Part shown: in pieces, positions 1 to 9,983 of the stretch
Position numbering within the stretch: position 1 is the first letter of the stretch
How the letters are laid out: each line of letters opens with the position of its first letter
Origin: Cyanophora paradoxa
Lineage: Eukaryota; Glaucocystophyceae; Cyanophorales; Cyanophoraceae
Direction: 5' to 3'
Length of the DNA: 64,000 nt
Assembly: GCA_004431415.1 (NCBI GenBank)
Contig: QPMI01000400.1
Location: forward strand, 1-64,000
Notes under the pieces: generated by a model
Database searches by the model: none
Told to the model about the DNA's origin: nothing
The model's input: only the letters and a program-made list of their open reading frames with translations
Made by a program: the position numbers and the translations under genes

Positions 1-391
1 GATGCATCATTCCGAAATCTCGAAAAATCGATAATCGGCATCTTCAAACGCTTGTATCTCATCACCAGATCCATCAAAACGCAACGTTCTGCATATCGCT
101 GTGAAGCGCTTGAAAAGATCTACAAACAATGTGTATATCATATGCATATATGTATATCATCATACATATATTGGAAAAAACGATTTTCGCCTAGCAAACT
201 AGCTAGTTTTGGTCCTTTCTCTTATGTTCTTTGAGGTTTAGGGGCTGTATATGACTCCTTAGTAGTCTGAAAGTCACTATACCATCTCTGGCTATTCACT
301 TCTGAAAGTTTCTGTGTCCCTGCTATAGTGAGCTTTTTTGAGTTCCCTGTTAACTTTCCCAGCCTTCTCCTTTCTAGCCTCTATCAAAGGC
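1..391. other. Element sequence without a supported gene
   Basis: Lies downstream of the integrase remnant. It contains an AT-rich patch near 130-175 with ATATG/CATAT alternation and short open frames with no recognisable motif. No host-like GC-rich DNA and no terminal repeat is visible, so the left end of the element is not reached. Confidence 0.5.
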
Positions 392-1574
392 TTATCTGGA
401 CTTCATTAGCAGTTCTATGCCTTCTCTCCTTATAGCAGCATCAACCTTGGCTTCCTCTTTGGCTTGCTCTAATGCATCCACTGTAGGTGTTTTCCAGATA
501 TCAAACTGAATTCACAGGTAACAGCTCATGGAAGCAAACCTGTTTTCTATGATCTCACCAGTGGGACTCCTTAGCTTAACTTAAAGCCTTCCCTACTATC
601 AACAGTGTAAACCATCCTAGACCAATTGTTACCCTGTTTAGCAAAGGCATTTTTCTCAACTTTCACTCTAACAAACATGCCTGGCTGCATGGTATCAAGG
701 TAAGCTATTGATTTCTTGAATCTTTTCATCTTCTAATCCCACTATATACCTATAATGCTCCTCTGTAGTTTCGCCTGGCTTCATCTTAGTAGCTGAGTGA
801 ACTGTATTATTGTAATTATACTCAATATCTCCTAACACATCAAAGAATCTAGCTGTGTTATTGGCTATGCAGTAGTTTGTGATCAATCTCTTAATCTGCT
901 TGTTAAAGGCTTCAATTCGACCTTGGCTTCTATGGTCAGCAGTTCCACTCACTTGGTGTTCTATGAATTTACTAGATAAATACTCCTGGAATATTCGATT
1001 TTGGAACTCACTCCCAGCATCTGATTGAACTTTTACTATGGTCTTGCTACTCTCATCTCAAGCTGTTTAAATGCAGCTAATGTAGTGAGAGCTGATTTAT
1101 CCCTTATAGGTATGATATACCCAGTTCTCAGTGTTGATTCCATTGCAGTCATAAATGTATCATAGCCATTGTTTTGTTTCTTATAAGCTGGGAAAAAGAG
1201 CAAATCAATCACATAGGTATCAAGGGGTTGCCTATTGACCATGGGATCTCTCTTCCTAGATATAGCAGGTGCATGATCTGAACTACCTCTTGCTTTTATA
1301 GAACTCTTGCAACTGCTTATAGGATTCATCTGGTAACTCACCCTCATAGCTTGAAGCCCTTTGTAACCAGTTCTCACATCATAGAATCTCTTGGCAATCT
1401 TACTGGTTTCTTTCACTGCAATAGCAACTGGGATCTCTACTGGGACAAGCTCTTTCATCTCAGACTTTTTAACAATTCGAGATTCCCCTTTTCTTCCTTT
1501 GGAACTGTGATGGGCAGTAGGTTACCTTGCAGTTGCTCAGTGGTTCTCCTAACTATTCTTCCAGTTGCTGGCAT
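392..1574 (-). pseudogene. Retroviral-type (rve, DDE) integrase, frameshifted
   Basis: Reading the minus strand, integrase-like sequence runs through at least three frames. A segment at 1458-1036 contains a first catalytic region with TYVIDLLFFP. It then shifts by one base near 1040-1050 into a frame with QSDAGSEFQN (second Asp region, about 990-1015) and HRSQGRIEAFNKQIK (Glu helix, about 895-930). The SH3-like C-terminal part follows (PGMFVRVKVEK, about 650-685), another shift lies near 570, and the tail ends at the stop at 392-394. A further shift lies near 1460, upstream of the 1458 Met, if the Met at 1574 is the start. The stop of the upstream polymerase gene is at 1578, so the two were probably tandem. 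Polinton/PLV integrases insert the linear element into the host chromosome. Probably inactive. Confidence 0.8.
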
Positions 1575-1577
1575 CTC

Positions 1578-4526
1578 TTAATTAAAAGGAACAGAATTAA
1601 TACCATCTGGTAAGATGTATCTCTTTGCATCAAAGCAGTTTAGGGCAACCCTTCTACTCACAGTATCTATTATTGTGTGATCTGCCCTTCTCTTCTGCTT
1701 TGCAGTCACAGTCTTGCTGATACCTGCAAATAAACACTCCTTAAAATCATTGAATTGGAGTTCCTCAGTGAAGTCCCAGATAGCTTACTTCTCTCAATCT
1801 CAGCTGTCTGAAACTGTAAACTTTGGCTCTCAGACCCACATACTCCAATATAGCAGAACCTGCATCTCATTTTTGTATTACCTGGGTCATTCTTGAATCA
1901 CTCCAAGTCCAAAGAATAAGCAATATTCTCTATATCTTTTGCAATGGTCTTAATTCATATATAGACAGAAGGAGTCAGTATCATGGAATAGTAACTTGGC
2001 TTTGGACCATTGGGACCTCACAGTATCATAGAAGAACTTGTAGTTATGCAGTTTGGCAGCATCCAAAACATAAGCCCCAATAGCAACTGGCTTATCTAGT
2101 TTCACATGCTTTGTGTAAAACTCAAATGCAACTGCCCTTTCACCTATGGGACTTGTTGATTTCACTAAAGGAGAGGCTGCATATTTCATAAATAGCTTCT
2201 CAGTGTTGGCAATCTTAACCACAGATCTACCTCTACATGATTCAATGCATTTCCCATAGATTGAATTATTCATGAGTTTATAGAAATCAGCCTCGAATTT
2301 ATTCACTGCTTTCCTTCTCATCTCAGTATTCAGCTCAATGTAGGGTTTCATTACAGGAGCCACAGTAAATGAGAGGACCCTGTGGACTTTACTCAATTTC
2401 ACCCCTTTGTCCAACAGATACTGTAGAAGAGGCTCAGAAATCACATAGTTTGTCACAGAACCAAAGGTTGCAGTTAGCTTAGGGTCTTATCAAGCTCTTC
2501 TCCTGAAAGATCCAACAGGCTCTTGATATTGTGATAATTCCGCATATTCTACTATTTTCTTGTTAATAATTAGGGGAAATCACTGTGGTCTAGATATAGC
2601 CTTATTGGGTATTTCCAGATCAACTTCCAGGAAACTGGATCTGTTATCTTGTGGTTGAATTCGGTCTCCCATCTAAAATCACCAACTGGAATGGCTGACT
2701 CAAACAGTAGCCATACAAGTTGTTAGCATCAAACAGCATAATGTGGATTCTCACCATCAGCCTCAGCATACCTACAAGCATTGTGCAAAGCCACCCTGAT
2801 TCCCTCTCACAAATTCGTATTGCTCTACAATCACTTATAAGCTCTATTTTTGCCTCGGTGGTCCTAAGCATAGCATCCAAGATAACCCAGGTGCAGATAC
2901 ATAATGAACTGGGTCAAGTCCATATACTGAGTGTGAAAGCCTTCTGAAGGCTTGGAATTTGTTCATTAACTCATCTACATCAGCAGCTCCAAAATCCATG
3001 AAATTGCTTGCATCAATGAACTTGTAAAGACCCCATTGCAATGAAAGGTATTGATCAAAGTTTTTCGAAAGGATTTCGATTCGCTTTTTATCACCATGCC
3101 TGCTATTTTTCTGAAAATGAATGTCCCACAGTCATCCATTTGGTCAACAACCACTGCTACTTTTGTTTGCTTGAGATTCTCCTATGGAGATTGCAGTTTC
3201 TGCATGCAGGAGCAATATAATGACCTGTGTGGTGATCATGATCCTGCATTTGAAGTTCTCTTTGGTGAACCTCTCACTGCAAAGGTAACAGTGTTTAGTA
3301 GCCTTGTAAATTGCTTTCTGCTCATCTGTGAGTTCATTCATGGAATATTGGTAAACAGGAAGTCAATTAGCTCTCTTGCTTTGGATTCCAAGCATTCAAA
3401 CAGACCTCCCATTGGATCCTGCCCCTCAAATCGAAACTCCTGAACATCTGCCCCAGTGACTATTCTTATGTTGACTGCTGAGACTTCTCTCTTGGATTTT
3501 GATGCATCAATGGGGATGCTTCTATGTTCAATCTTGCAGTATACCACAACAGGAAGCCACACAGTTTTCCTGAGGTTTTTCAGTCCAAACTCTATGGTGG
3601 TCTCAGGTTTAGGTGTGATTCCCTTTGAGAGTCTCCAATCAATGCATCTGTTTGAGTCCACATGAGCAGTGAGTTTAGCCTCAGACCTGAATCGAGATAA
3701 ACATGTATCACAGTAGTGTAACTTTTGATCCTTGGTTTTATCAAGGGCAACTCTGAGAAGTCTTGAAAGGGACATGATTGTAATATAGTGACCATTCCCT
3801 TCATCATCATGAATGAGCATGAGATTAACCTTTTGCTTTCTACCTGGGTTACTGGATTGATGTAGGGGATATATAACATCTCGATCCATTCCAAATATGT
3901 TTATGCTGATGCCTGCATTTTGAGATTCGAATTTATCAATGATAGCAGCCACCAGTTGGAGCATAACTCATAATAGCCACTCTGAGCATTTCGATTCTCT
4001 CAAGTCGATAGCTATCAACAACATTCATCTGTTCCTGACACATTTGGGCTGCTTTATTCAGCTCAGTTCGAATATTTCTCGATTTGGTTAATACAAAATA
4101 ATCACTGTAAATGTATTTCGATATCCAAACCTGTGGATTGCTGACTTTAACGAACTTGCAGATAAAAGATAAGCGAACTTTGATTGCCCTGAATTGATAT
4201 AGACTGTCTCTTAAACGTTTTGGAAGAGAGGTTGCAATTCTATCTAAATATTCAATCACATCTACCACAACTTCCCTTCTGGCTCTGTATGTGAGCCAGC
4301 GATATAATTCATTCATGGCTGTTCCATCTTCTGCCTCTGGTTCTATTTGCCTCAGGCGATCGAGTTCATCAAGAGTCTCAACTTTGTCATAGAGGTTATT
4401 GGCTTTTCTGGTTAATTTTGCTAAAGTGGGTCTGCCCCTTGAAATAAATCCGATTTCCCGGTCATATTCAGCCTCTGTGATTTCATGGCTGCATACAGTG
4501 TTCCCAGTAATCCCATGAGTTCCCAT
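1578..4526 (-). pseudogene. polB: Protein-primed family B DNA polymerase (pPolB), multiply frameshifted
   Basis: Fragments in several frames line up in order as one Polinton-type pPolB. The N-terminal region (4526-3936) is followed, after a shift near 3950, by a segment with paired Cys/His (HYCDTCLSRF, about 3710-3740). A CYLCSERF zinc/HNH-like segment lies at about 3270-3300, then DPVHYVSAPGLSW (about 2890-2930). Motif A, DANNLYG, is at about 2710-2730; motif B, KLMNNSIYGK, at 2250-2279; motif C, HDTDS, at 1971-1985; EYVGLRAKVYSF at about 1815-1850. The C-terminus ends at the stop at 1578-1580. At least five or six single-base shifts, plus in-frame stops before EYVGL, separate these pieces. 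In PLVs this enzyme replicates the linear genome by protein priming. Here it must be non-functional unless the sequence is wrong. Confidence 0.85.
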
Positions 4527-4597
4527 TTCTTCTCTCTAATGAGTCTGTTGCTAATTCGGGCATAGTTCCTAACTTGTTCCTACTCTCAATAAATATT

Positions 4598-4915
4598 TTA
4601 TTCTGAGATGTTCTGAACGCGATTTTCTAGTTTCTTTCGCAATTTGGCTTTGTAATGCATTGGATTATGTGATCCATTTTTTGTCCATATATTTGGGTTT
4701 TTTTGATACTGTTTATATGCCTGAATTAAGTTTTTCTCTGTTTGTAATCGCATACAATCAATTTCCTTGGAAGAAAGCTGTGACATTTGATATCCATCAC
4801 ATTTGCTTTGGCATTTGATGATTTTGTCTATAAGAGCTGGTATATCCTTCAAATCATCTTTTTCGAAATGTTTGTTTTCAATCATTGAACTCATTCTGGT
4901 AGTCCAGTTTGCCAT
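4598..4915 (-). CDS. Hypothetical 105-aa element protein
   Basis: Intact ORF between the pPolB remnant and the TVpol gene, on the same strand. It is Lys/Gln-rich, predicted largely helical, has two Cys near the middle (CQSKC), and has no motif I recognise. Its start is preceded by one copy of the TGTCAGGCA module (4975-5120), which in reverse complement reads towards this gene. That is the same arrangement as the module upstream of the 8314 ORF, which supports the gene being real and regulated in common with that ORF. Function unknown. Confidence 0.55.
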   Translation of the reverse strand: MANWTTRMSSMIENKHFEKDDLKDIPALIDKIIKCQSKCDGYQMSQLSSKEIDCMRLQTEKNLIQAYKQYQKNPNIWTKNGSHNPMHYKAKLRKKLENRVQNISE

Positions 4916-4974
4916 TTTGTACTGTTTACTATTATAAGAATGTATTTGTTTTAAATCCTCAGGCAGAATTCGAT

Positions 4975-5120
4975 TGTCAGGCAGCTGATTCAGCTAACAT
5001 TAAGAAACTCTGTCACTTTTTGCAAGTCAGTGTTCGCAAAAACAATGAAACCATGAACTTATAAAAGTTAAATAGAAAGGTGCCTGACAGTGCCTGACAG
5101 TGCCTGACAGTGCCTGACAA
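4975..5120. promoter_or_regulatory. TGTCAGGCA module A (iteron/operator cluster)
   Basis: Four perfect tandem 10-mers, TGCCTGACAG (the last ends in A), at 5081-5120, plus one inverted copy, TGTCAGGCA, at 4975-4983. In reverse complement the cluster is followed by ACCTTT, a T/A-rich TATAA-like tract and TTTCATTG. The same order occurs in modules B and C. It lies between the 3' end of TVpol and the start of the 4598-4915 ORF, so it could be an operator/promoter for that ORF or part of a replication origin. Confidence 0.7.
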
Positions 5121-5125
5121 GCTCT

Positions 5126-7519
5126 TTAACAATCATCATCATCCTCATCAATAAACTCTCTTGTATTTTCCGAAATCAGTTTTACACACTTGTAACCTCT
5201 ATCATATACTTTTGAAGTCGCTTTTCTTACTGCATATTTGTCATATTTGGCTCCCAACATCTCCATTACTCTCTTTACCCTGCTTGCAGACATATTTAGT
5301 TTCAAAGCTTTTAACTCCTCATCTACAGTTTTGCTTGACAGAGAATCAGAATGATTTCCTGTAAACTCAAATCTGCTTTTAAGTATTTGAATTTCATCAC
5401 CTGCATCCTCCCTGAAAGCAGCAGTATCATTTGCCACCTTGCCACATATCTGGACTTTGTGGGATTTGTATGCTTGGAATACTGACCATTGGAAAGCATG
5501 AATGATTTCAGGGCGTTTAAGCAGATCACTTTTAATATCTTCAGAAGCCAATCTATAGCATGGGAGCTTCATTTCATCCATTGTTTTCTGATCCACAAAC
5601 TTGTGGGGATGCTGAAAGAAAACAAGAGTCTCAAGTGTATCAGATGGAGAAACAGGGGGCATATCATTCATGATCATCCAGAGTCTACTTTGGAGTCTTA
5701 TATTTTGCTCATTTCCATAGAGAATTCGAATGCATTGAATATCACCACCAGATTCTTTCTTTTTTATCATATTTCCATTTATCTTGATACTTGGATTTGA
5801 TACATCAAACTTCATTTCTTGGGTAAATGTTAAACGGCGAAATTCACATGGTTTCATCCATTTAAGCTTTTTAGCCTCATCAGAATCTGAATGTTTGTCC
5901 ATTAGAAAGGATTCTCCACCAATAGTGTTAACATACCCACTGCCCCAAGTGTTCTCATTAAGATTGACATAAACTCCTTTTCCACAATTGCGCTCCCCTG
6001 ATGATAGTCCCCATTGTTTATCCTCTACTTTGCCTGCCATTGCTCTTGCTGTAAATTCGAGAGCAGTATTAATTGCATCTGCTCCAAACACAGGTTCAAG
6101 TATGTTTTCGTAGAGGATTTTTATATGCTCTTCTGACGGCTTGACTACATATCCTTGATCATCTACAAGTAAATCTCTTTCAATTCGAGTAGTGGAATAT
6201 ACGTTTTGACACTCTGCCCAAGGAGTAAGCTTTTTGGTTTCGAAATCATACACACCATTTTTATAACACAATTTTCCAAGAGATGAAGACCAAAGGACAT
6301 TATTCACAAACTCACTATCATTTGGCAGAAGAGCTTTTGTAGCTTTGATAACTTTTTGAGCGCCTGTTATATTTGCGGTATACTCTGTTAGACCTGTTAG
6401 ACCCTCATGATATATCTTTGCTTGGAGGCATTTTTTTAGGAACACATTTTCCACTTGATTGGCTTCCTCAGTCCAAAGGTTCTCATCTGTTTTGACAAAT
6501 ATACGTCCATTGGATTGCTTGACATCATTTTTGATATCTTCAGCAAACAGAGTAGCAGCCTCATAATCTGTAGAGCAAATTCGAAAATCGTTTGCTTTCA
6601 GAGTAGCAGCATCTGGAAGCTCGAAACCCTGATCCATAGGTTTAACAACTAAGCCTAACTTGTATCCTGTGGACTGCTGGATATAGTTCTCTGCATCTTT
6701 AAGAATATCAGAAAGTTTCTCCAGTGATAGATTAGGTGACTTTTCAATCATGCAGCCATCAAATACAAGAACACCAACAGTGAGCTTAATTGAAGTTAAA
6801 TACTCACACAAAGCCATAAGAGCAATATTCTCAATCTGACAAAGAACCATGTTAACAGTAGAACCTAACACATTGTAGCCCTTCTTTCGCTTGCAAATAG
6901 CAAGGAAGTTAGTATTTTCTTTTAATTCAGCAATAGAAGCATGAATACCACCGATTTCTTGTTTAACCTTTTTAAAAGCCATTTCTTTGTGTAAATCGGG
7001 ACACTCAATGCCTCCTCCTCCGTTTATCACAGATAAGAAGGCACACTTAATTTCTTCACGAGTAAGATCACACTTTTTGCTTAAATCACTAACGATTTTA
7101 TCTCGATTGGCAACAAACTCAGCAAGGAAATCACAATTAATGTCATTTTTTTGGCAATACTGGACAAGTATCGATGGATGAGCATTTTTCATATCAATAT
7201 CATAATACAAATCCCTTGCTAAGGTGTGTCTAAATTCCCGAGGCATACTCTGCATGCTTGCTTTTTTGTTTTTGATGTGTGAGAGAGTAGTGAAATATCT
7301 TCCAGTATGGTGTTTGCATTGATAGTATTTAACTTGAATGGTCCCATTTGAATGCAAGTCCTTCATATATTTCTTGAGGAGAGTCAAAGTAGCAGTAGAA
7401 TCCACATCTGGTCTATAACTCAAACCCTCGAAATTATCGATTAAATACTTAAGAGTAGAGCGAGATACTTTTTCAATAAGAGTGATATCGAGATTGTTGG
7501 GTTTCTTTGAGCTAAACAT
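5126..7519 (-). CDS. TVpol primase-polymerase fused to superfamily 3 helicase
   Basis: Intact 797-codon ORF. The N-terminal half resembles the family-A-like transposon-viral polymerase (TVpol) of virophages, PLVs and Tlr-type elements: motif A-like DIDMKNAHPS at residues 107-116, NGGGG near 166, and the catalytic FDG at 253-255. The C-terminal half is a D5-like SF3 helicase: Walker A SGERNCGKG at 507-515, Walker B-like RRLTFTQEM at 561-569, and the sensor MIMNDMPP at 615-622. Expected role is priming, synthesis and unwinding of element DNA. A perfect 20-bp palindrome sits 26 nt upstream of the start. It is the only complete polymerase in the element, the pPolB beside it being broken, so it could now be the sole replication enzyme. 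Confidence 0.88.
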   Translation of the reverse strand: MFSSKKPNNLDITLIEKVSRSTLKYLIDNFEGLSYRPDVDSTATLTLLKKYMKDLHSNGTIQVKYYQCKHHTGRYFTTLSHIKNKKASMQSMPREFRHTLARDLYYDIDMKNAHPSILVQYCQKNDINCDFLAEFVANRDKIVSDLSKKCDLTREEIKCAFLSVINGGGGIECPDLHKEMAFKKVKQEIGGIHASIAELKENTNFLAICKRKKGYNVLGSTVNMVLCQIENIALMALCEYLTSIKLTVGVLVFDGCMIEKSPNLSLEKLSDILKDAENYIQQSTGYKLGLVVKPMDQGFELPDAATLKANDFRICSTDYEAATLFAEDIKNDVKQSNGRIFVKTDENLWTEEANQVENVFLKKCLQAKIYHEGLTGLTEYTANITGAQKVIKATKALLPNDSEFVNNVLWSSSLGKLCYKNGVYDFETKKLTPWAECQNVYSTTRIERDLLVDDQGYVVKPSEEHIKILYENILEPVFGADAINTALEFTARAMAGKVEDKQWGLSSGERNCGKGVYVNLNENTWGSGYVNTIGGESFLMDKHSDSDEAKKLKWMKPCEFRRLTFTQEMKFDVSNPSIKINGNMIKKKESGGDIQCIRILYGNEQNIRLQSRLWMIMNDMPPVSPSDTLETLVFFQHPHKFVDQKTMDEMKLPCYRLASEDIKSDLLKRPEIIHAFQWSVFQAYKSHKVQICGKVANDTAAFREDAGDEIQILKSRFEFTGNHSDSLSSKTVDEELKALKLNMSASRVKRVMEMLGAKYDKYAVRKATSKVYDRGYKCVKLISENTREFIDEDDDDC

Positions 7520-7544
7520 TTTTCTTGAACGTTTCTATATTAAG

Positions 7545-7564
7545 CAGATAAAATATTTTATCTG
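7545..7564. promoter_or_regulatory. 20-bp perfect palindrome upstream of TVpol
   Basis: CAGATAAAATATTTTATCTG is a perfect inverted repeat centred about 35 nt upstream of the TVpol ATG (7519). It could be a TATA-containing promoter with dyad symmetry or an operator. Shorter relatives (AGATAAAA) occur near other element gene starts, for example about 10,790. Confidence 0.5.
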
Positions 7565-7694
7565 AAAATCCTTGTCATTTTTTGTTGTCAAACCTTTAAG
7601 TCCTTTTGGGTTGACTTCGAATTATATCGATAATTGGTAGTAGTGTATCAGTTTTGTTTATGAATTCCCCATAGAAAAATAATGAACCGGCATA

Positions 7695-7925
7695 TCAGTA
7701 TTTCCGAGGACGACCTACAGGTCGACCTTCAGGGAAATTCGGGTCCATTGTGAGTTGCTTTTTATAGTAGTAATAGGCTAATGCCCTGTTGCGGCGAATT
7801 TCACGATATTCCGCATCCTCTTCATATCTTTTATTATAATAAATTTGGTTTGAGATCTTTTTCTTCATTGCAGAAGAGATCTTTTCAAAACTTTTGCTAT
7901 CAGTTACAGTTTGATCAGTATCCAT
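7695..7925 (-). CDS. Small basic AT-hook protein, copy 1
   Basis: 76-aa intact ORF ending in the AT-hook-like GRPVGRPRKY. The central part is a charged helix with Tyr-rich spacing (YEEDAEYREIRRNRALAYYY). A paralogue lies at 8691-8936 with the same organisation, so both are probably real genes. AT-hooks bind the minor groove of AT-rich DNA, which suits an AT-rich element in a GC-rich nucleus. A role in element chromatin, packaging or transcription is inferred. The start is preceded by the TTAAGAGATA motif seen before other genes. Confidence 0.7.
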   Translation of the reverse strand: MDTDQTVTDSKSFEKISSAMKKKISNQIYYNKRYEEDAEYREIRRNRALAYYYYKKQLTMDPNFPEGRPVGRPRKY

Positions 7926-8056
7926 TTGGGTATCTCTTAACTATAACCGAGAAAAATGTTTTGTCAGAAAACAATATGCTTGATTTCCTTAAGTAGTTTA
8001 TGAGTTGTCATTTTTTGGTAACAGAGATAATTCCTATACTGTTACCATTAATGGTT

Positions 8057-8240
8057 TGTCAGGCACTTACAATTTATTGTCAGGCACTATTATGGTATAT
8101 CAGGCATTGTCAGGCACCTTTTTAGAAAACTTTTCTATAATACAAATTTCATTGTTGATCCAAGCAATGACATTGAGAATTTTGAAACGTTTGTGAAACT
8201 CGATGTGTTTTCTGCCTGACAAACGTTTTTCTGCCTGACA
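8057..8240. promoter_or_regulatory. TGTCAGGCA module B (iteron/operator cluster)
   Basis: TGTCAGGCA occurs at 8057-8065, 8078-8086 and 8108-8116, with a TATCAGGCA variant at 8098-8106. Two inverted copies, TGCCTGACA, lie at 8213-8221 and 8232-8240. Between the two arms lies CACCTTTTTAGAAAAC, then a TTTCATTG tract that is almost identical in module C at 25.6 kb. The cluster lies 75-260 nt upstream of the ORF starting at 8314, so it is probably its control region. Confidence 0.75.
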
Positions 8241-8313
8241 ACCTTTCGTCAACAAAAAATGATTGTATAAACTGACTTAAAGATTTATCAGATATATTAA
8301 TAAGAGAACAACA

Positions 8314-8613
8314 ATGGCTGCTCAAATTGCCAAAGGAATTCTAGCCGAAAAGATTGAAAAAGATATCCTCTGGAAAGATCATAAAGGATTAGTTGATGCT
8401 ATTGTAGAGAGTGGTCTCCACTCGACAGGAATAAACATTGGTCAGGCTGATAATAAGCGAAACAAGGAATTTCGACAGAAAGTAGAGAGAGATGTATTGG
8501 GCATGATAATTGACCCAAACTACCTCTCCACAATTAACAAAAAAACTCATTCAAACACTGCCACAAGAAAACGACTCTATAACAAATTAATGAGTCGTTC
8601 TACTTCCTCTTAA
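8314..8613 (+). CDS. Hypothetical 99-aa element protein downstream of module B
   Basis: Intact small basic ORF. The start follows ATTAATAAGAGAACAACA, which resembles the leader motif of other element genes. The protein is helical and Lys/Arg-rich in the C-terminal half (RKRLYNKLMSRS), with no motif I can name. It is the only plus-strand gene among minus-strand neighbours and has its own repeat-rich control region. It could encode the DNA-binding protein that recognises TGTCAGGCA, but nothing in the sequence proves this. Confidence 0.6.
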   Translation: MAAQIAKGILAEKIEKDILWKDHKGLVDAIVESGLHSTGINIGQADNKRNKEFRQKVERDVLGMIIDPNYLSTINKKTHSNTATRKRLYNKLMSRSTSS

Positions 8614-8653
8614 AGTATAAAGCCAATTCCTTTGTATATATTTTTATAGCTGC

Positions 8654-8670
8654 CTCAGTGGCATACTGAG
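8654..8670. terminator. Hairpin between convergent genes
   Basis: CTCAGT-GGCAT-ACTGAG forms a 6-bp stem with a 5-nt loop in the 77-bp gap between the convergent genes ending at 8613 and 8691. It may act as a hairpin-type transcript 3' end signal such as those known for mimivirus-like systems. That role is inferred from position only. Confidence 0.35.
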
Positions 8671-8690
8671 ACCGCTTTTTCTCAATTATC

Positions 8691-8936
8691 TTATAGACCT
8701 GGGGGTCCATTGCTACTTTCAGTAGGCAAATAATATTTAATCGGTCTCCCTCTTGGTCTCTGCTCCTCTTTTTGGGCTTTTCTGCGATAATAGGATGCCA
8801 GGGCTTGCTGCTTTTTATACTCTCTATATGCTGGGTCCTCTCTATATCGTTTCTGCATTGCTAGAATGTGTCTAATAGAACCCTCAGTAACAGGTTCATC
8901 ACTGGTAAACTCGATTAAACTAATAGTGTCCTCCAT
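8691..8936 (-). CDS. Small basic AT-hook protein, copy 2
   Basis: 81-aa intact ORF, a paralogue of the 7695-7925 gene. It shares KRYxEDxxYREY, an Ala/Tyr-rich helix (ALASYYRRKAQ), and an AT-hook-like RPRGRPIKYY followed by a short tail. The N-terminus is acidic. Its start overlaps the 3' end of the next upstream minus-strand ORF (8920-9201), typical of the tight packing here. Probable DNA-binding accessory protein. Confidence 0.68.
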   Translation of the reverse strand: MEDTISLIEFTSDEPVTEGSIRHILAMQKRYREDPAYREYKKQQALASYYRRKAQKEEQRPRGRPIKYYLPTESSNGPPGL

Positions 8937-9201
8937 TTATATTCCCAGAGAAAACGTTTTCTGCTGGCAGAGAACTTCTCCTTGGATACTCCTGTTGCTC
9001 CTGTTGCTCATATGTATACTCTGTGGGGTCTGCTGGCATTGACTCCACAGATACTGTTGATCTCCTTCTTTCTCTTGCTTCTGAGGCATTATCCTCATTA
9101 TCTGACATCTCAAACTCCACTGTTGTCTCACAACATCCACTGTGGCAATTGCTCACCACATGCAGACTGAACATCTCGAAGAACTTTCGTATTATGTCCA
9201 T
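8920..9201 (-). CDS. Hypothetical 93-aa acidic protein
   Basis: ORF with a hydrophobic N-terminus containing a Cys cluster (CHSGCC near residues 19-24), then an acidic, Ser/Glu-rich, probably disordered remainder with RERRRS. The ATG is immediately preceded by TTTTATTAGAGAT, the recurring leader motif. It overlaps the start of the downstream AT-hook gene by 17 bp. Not recognised. Confidence 0.5.
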   Translation of the reverse strand: MDIIRKFFEMFSLHVVSNCHSGCCETTVEFEMSDNEDNASEARERRRSTVSVESMPADPTEYTYEQQEQQEYPRRSSLPAENVFSGNINGGHY

Positions 9202-9223
9202 ATCTCTAATAAAACAGAGATAA

Positions 9224-9955
9224 TTAAAGCCAAACTCGTCTTTTATATACTGCTGGGGCTACTCCCTTTTCTACTTCAGCTTTGGTGGCACCAGGTTCAA
9301 TGGTTCCCTTTTGGGTCTTTGTTTTCATTTCATCTACTGCCTGCTCATCGATTTGGTTCTCTTTCTTAGCAATAAACTGTTTATCTGGGACACCAGTGAT
9401 TCCCATTTTATAAACTTCCTTTCGAAGCATCTCCTTTAGCTTGGCTCTCTCTTTCTTCTCAGTAACATACTGCTCCAAAGCACTGGATTTGGCTTCCAGA
9501 TCTTTGAGTTTAGCAGTCATCTCATCCCATTGAGCCTTGGGAATTCGATGAATATTTGAGTGGGAGCAGTCTTATATGTGACTTCACCAGCCATAGACTG
9601 GATTACTTTGTCTGATTCCTTACTAAGACCTTCACCTTTGCGAGCCAATGACAGATCTTGCAAGCCTAAACCTTTATCATCAGCAGCACCAATAATTCGC
9701 CTGGCACCCTCAGCAACAGACTTCATCTTTGAGGCTTCTGGTGAGATGTTGAGTTGGTCAGCAGTTGAACTTTGTGGGGCTTTGTCATCGACTGATTCCT
9801 CATAGGCAGCATTTAGGGGTCTTCTTGGGTTGTGAGGGTTTGATTTCGTTCATACCATTGAATTTCATTGGTTCAGTGTTAATAGATCCATTGTTTCCAC
9901 CACCTGAATAGCCAACAGCCCCAGCTGGGATCCCTATTTTTCGTTTGGGAGGCAT
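9224..9955 (-). pseudogene. Hypothetical about 240-codon gene with two frameshifts
   Basis: From an ATG at 9955 (MPPKRKIGIPAG, preceded by TCTAATAAAGATACA) the minus strand encodes a Gly/Asn-rich start. It shifts frame near 9810-9830 into sequence containing KMKSVAEGARRIIGAADD, and shifts again near 9540 into a Lys/Glu-rich coiled-coil-like C-terminus ending at 9224. The two open pieces alone would lack sensible starts, so one broken gene is the simplest reading. It sits next to the packaging ATPase and may be a virion or scaffold protein, but no family is recognised. Confidence 0.5.
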
Positions 9956-9983
9956 TGTATCTTTATTAGAATGAGAGATAATT

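Noticed and set aside
52-234. 60-codon plus-strand ORF at the left edge
   Set aside because: Low-complexity AT-rich sequence, no motif, no leader motif, and no support from neighbours.
1351-2083. Plus-strand open frames inside the integrase/polymerase region
   Set aside because: They are antisense shadows; the minus strand carries clear integrase and PolB motifs.
5081-5120. Possible CRISPR-like array from the regularly repeated 10-mers
   Set aside because: The units are directly tandem with no spacers and the context is a eukaryotic viral element.
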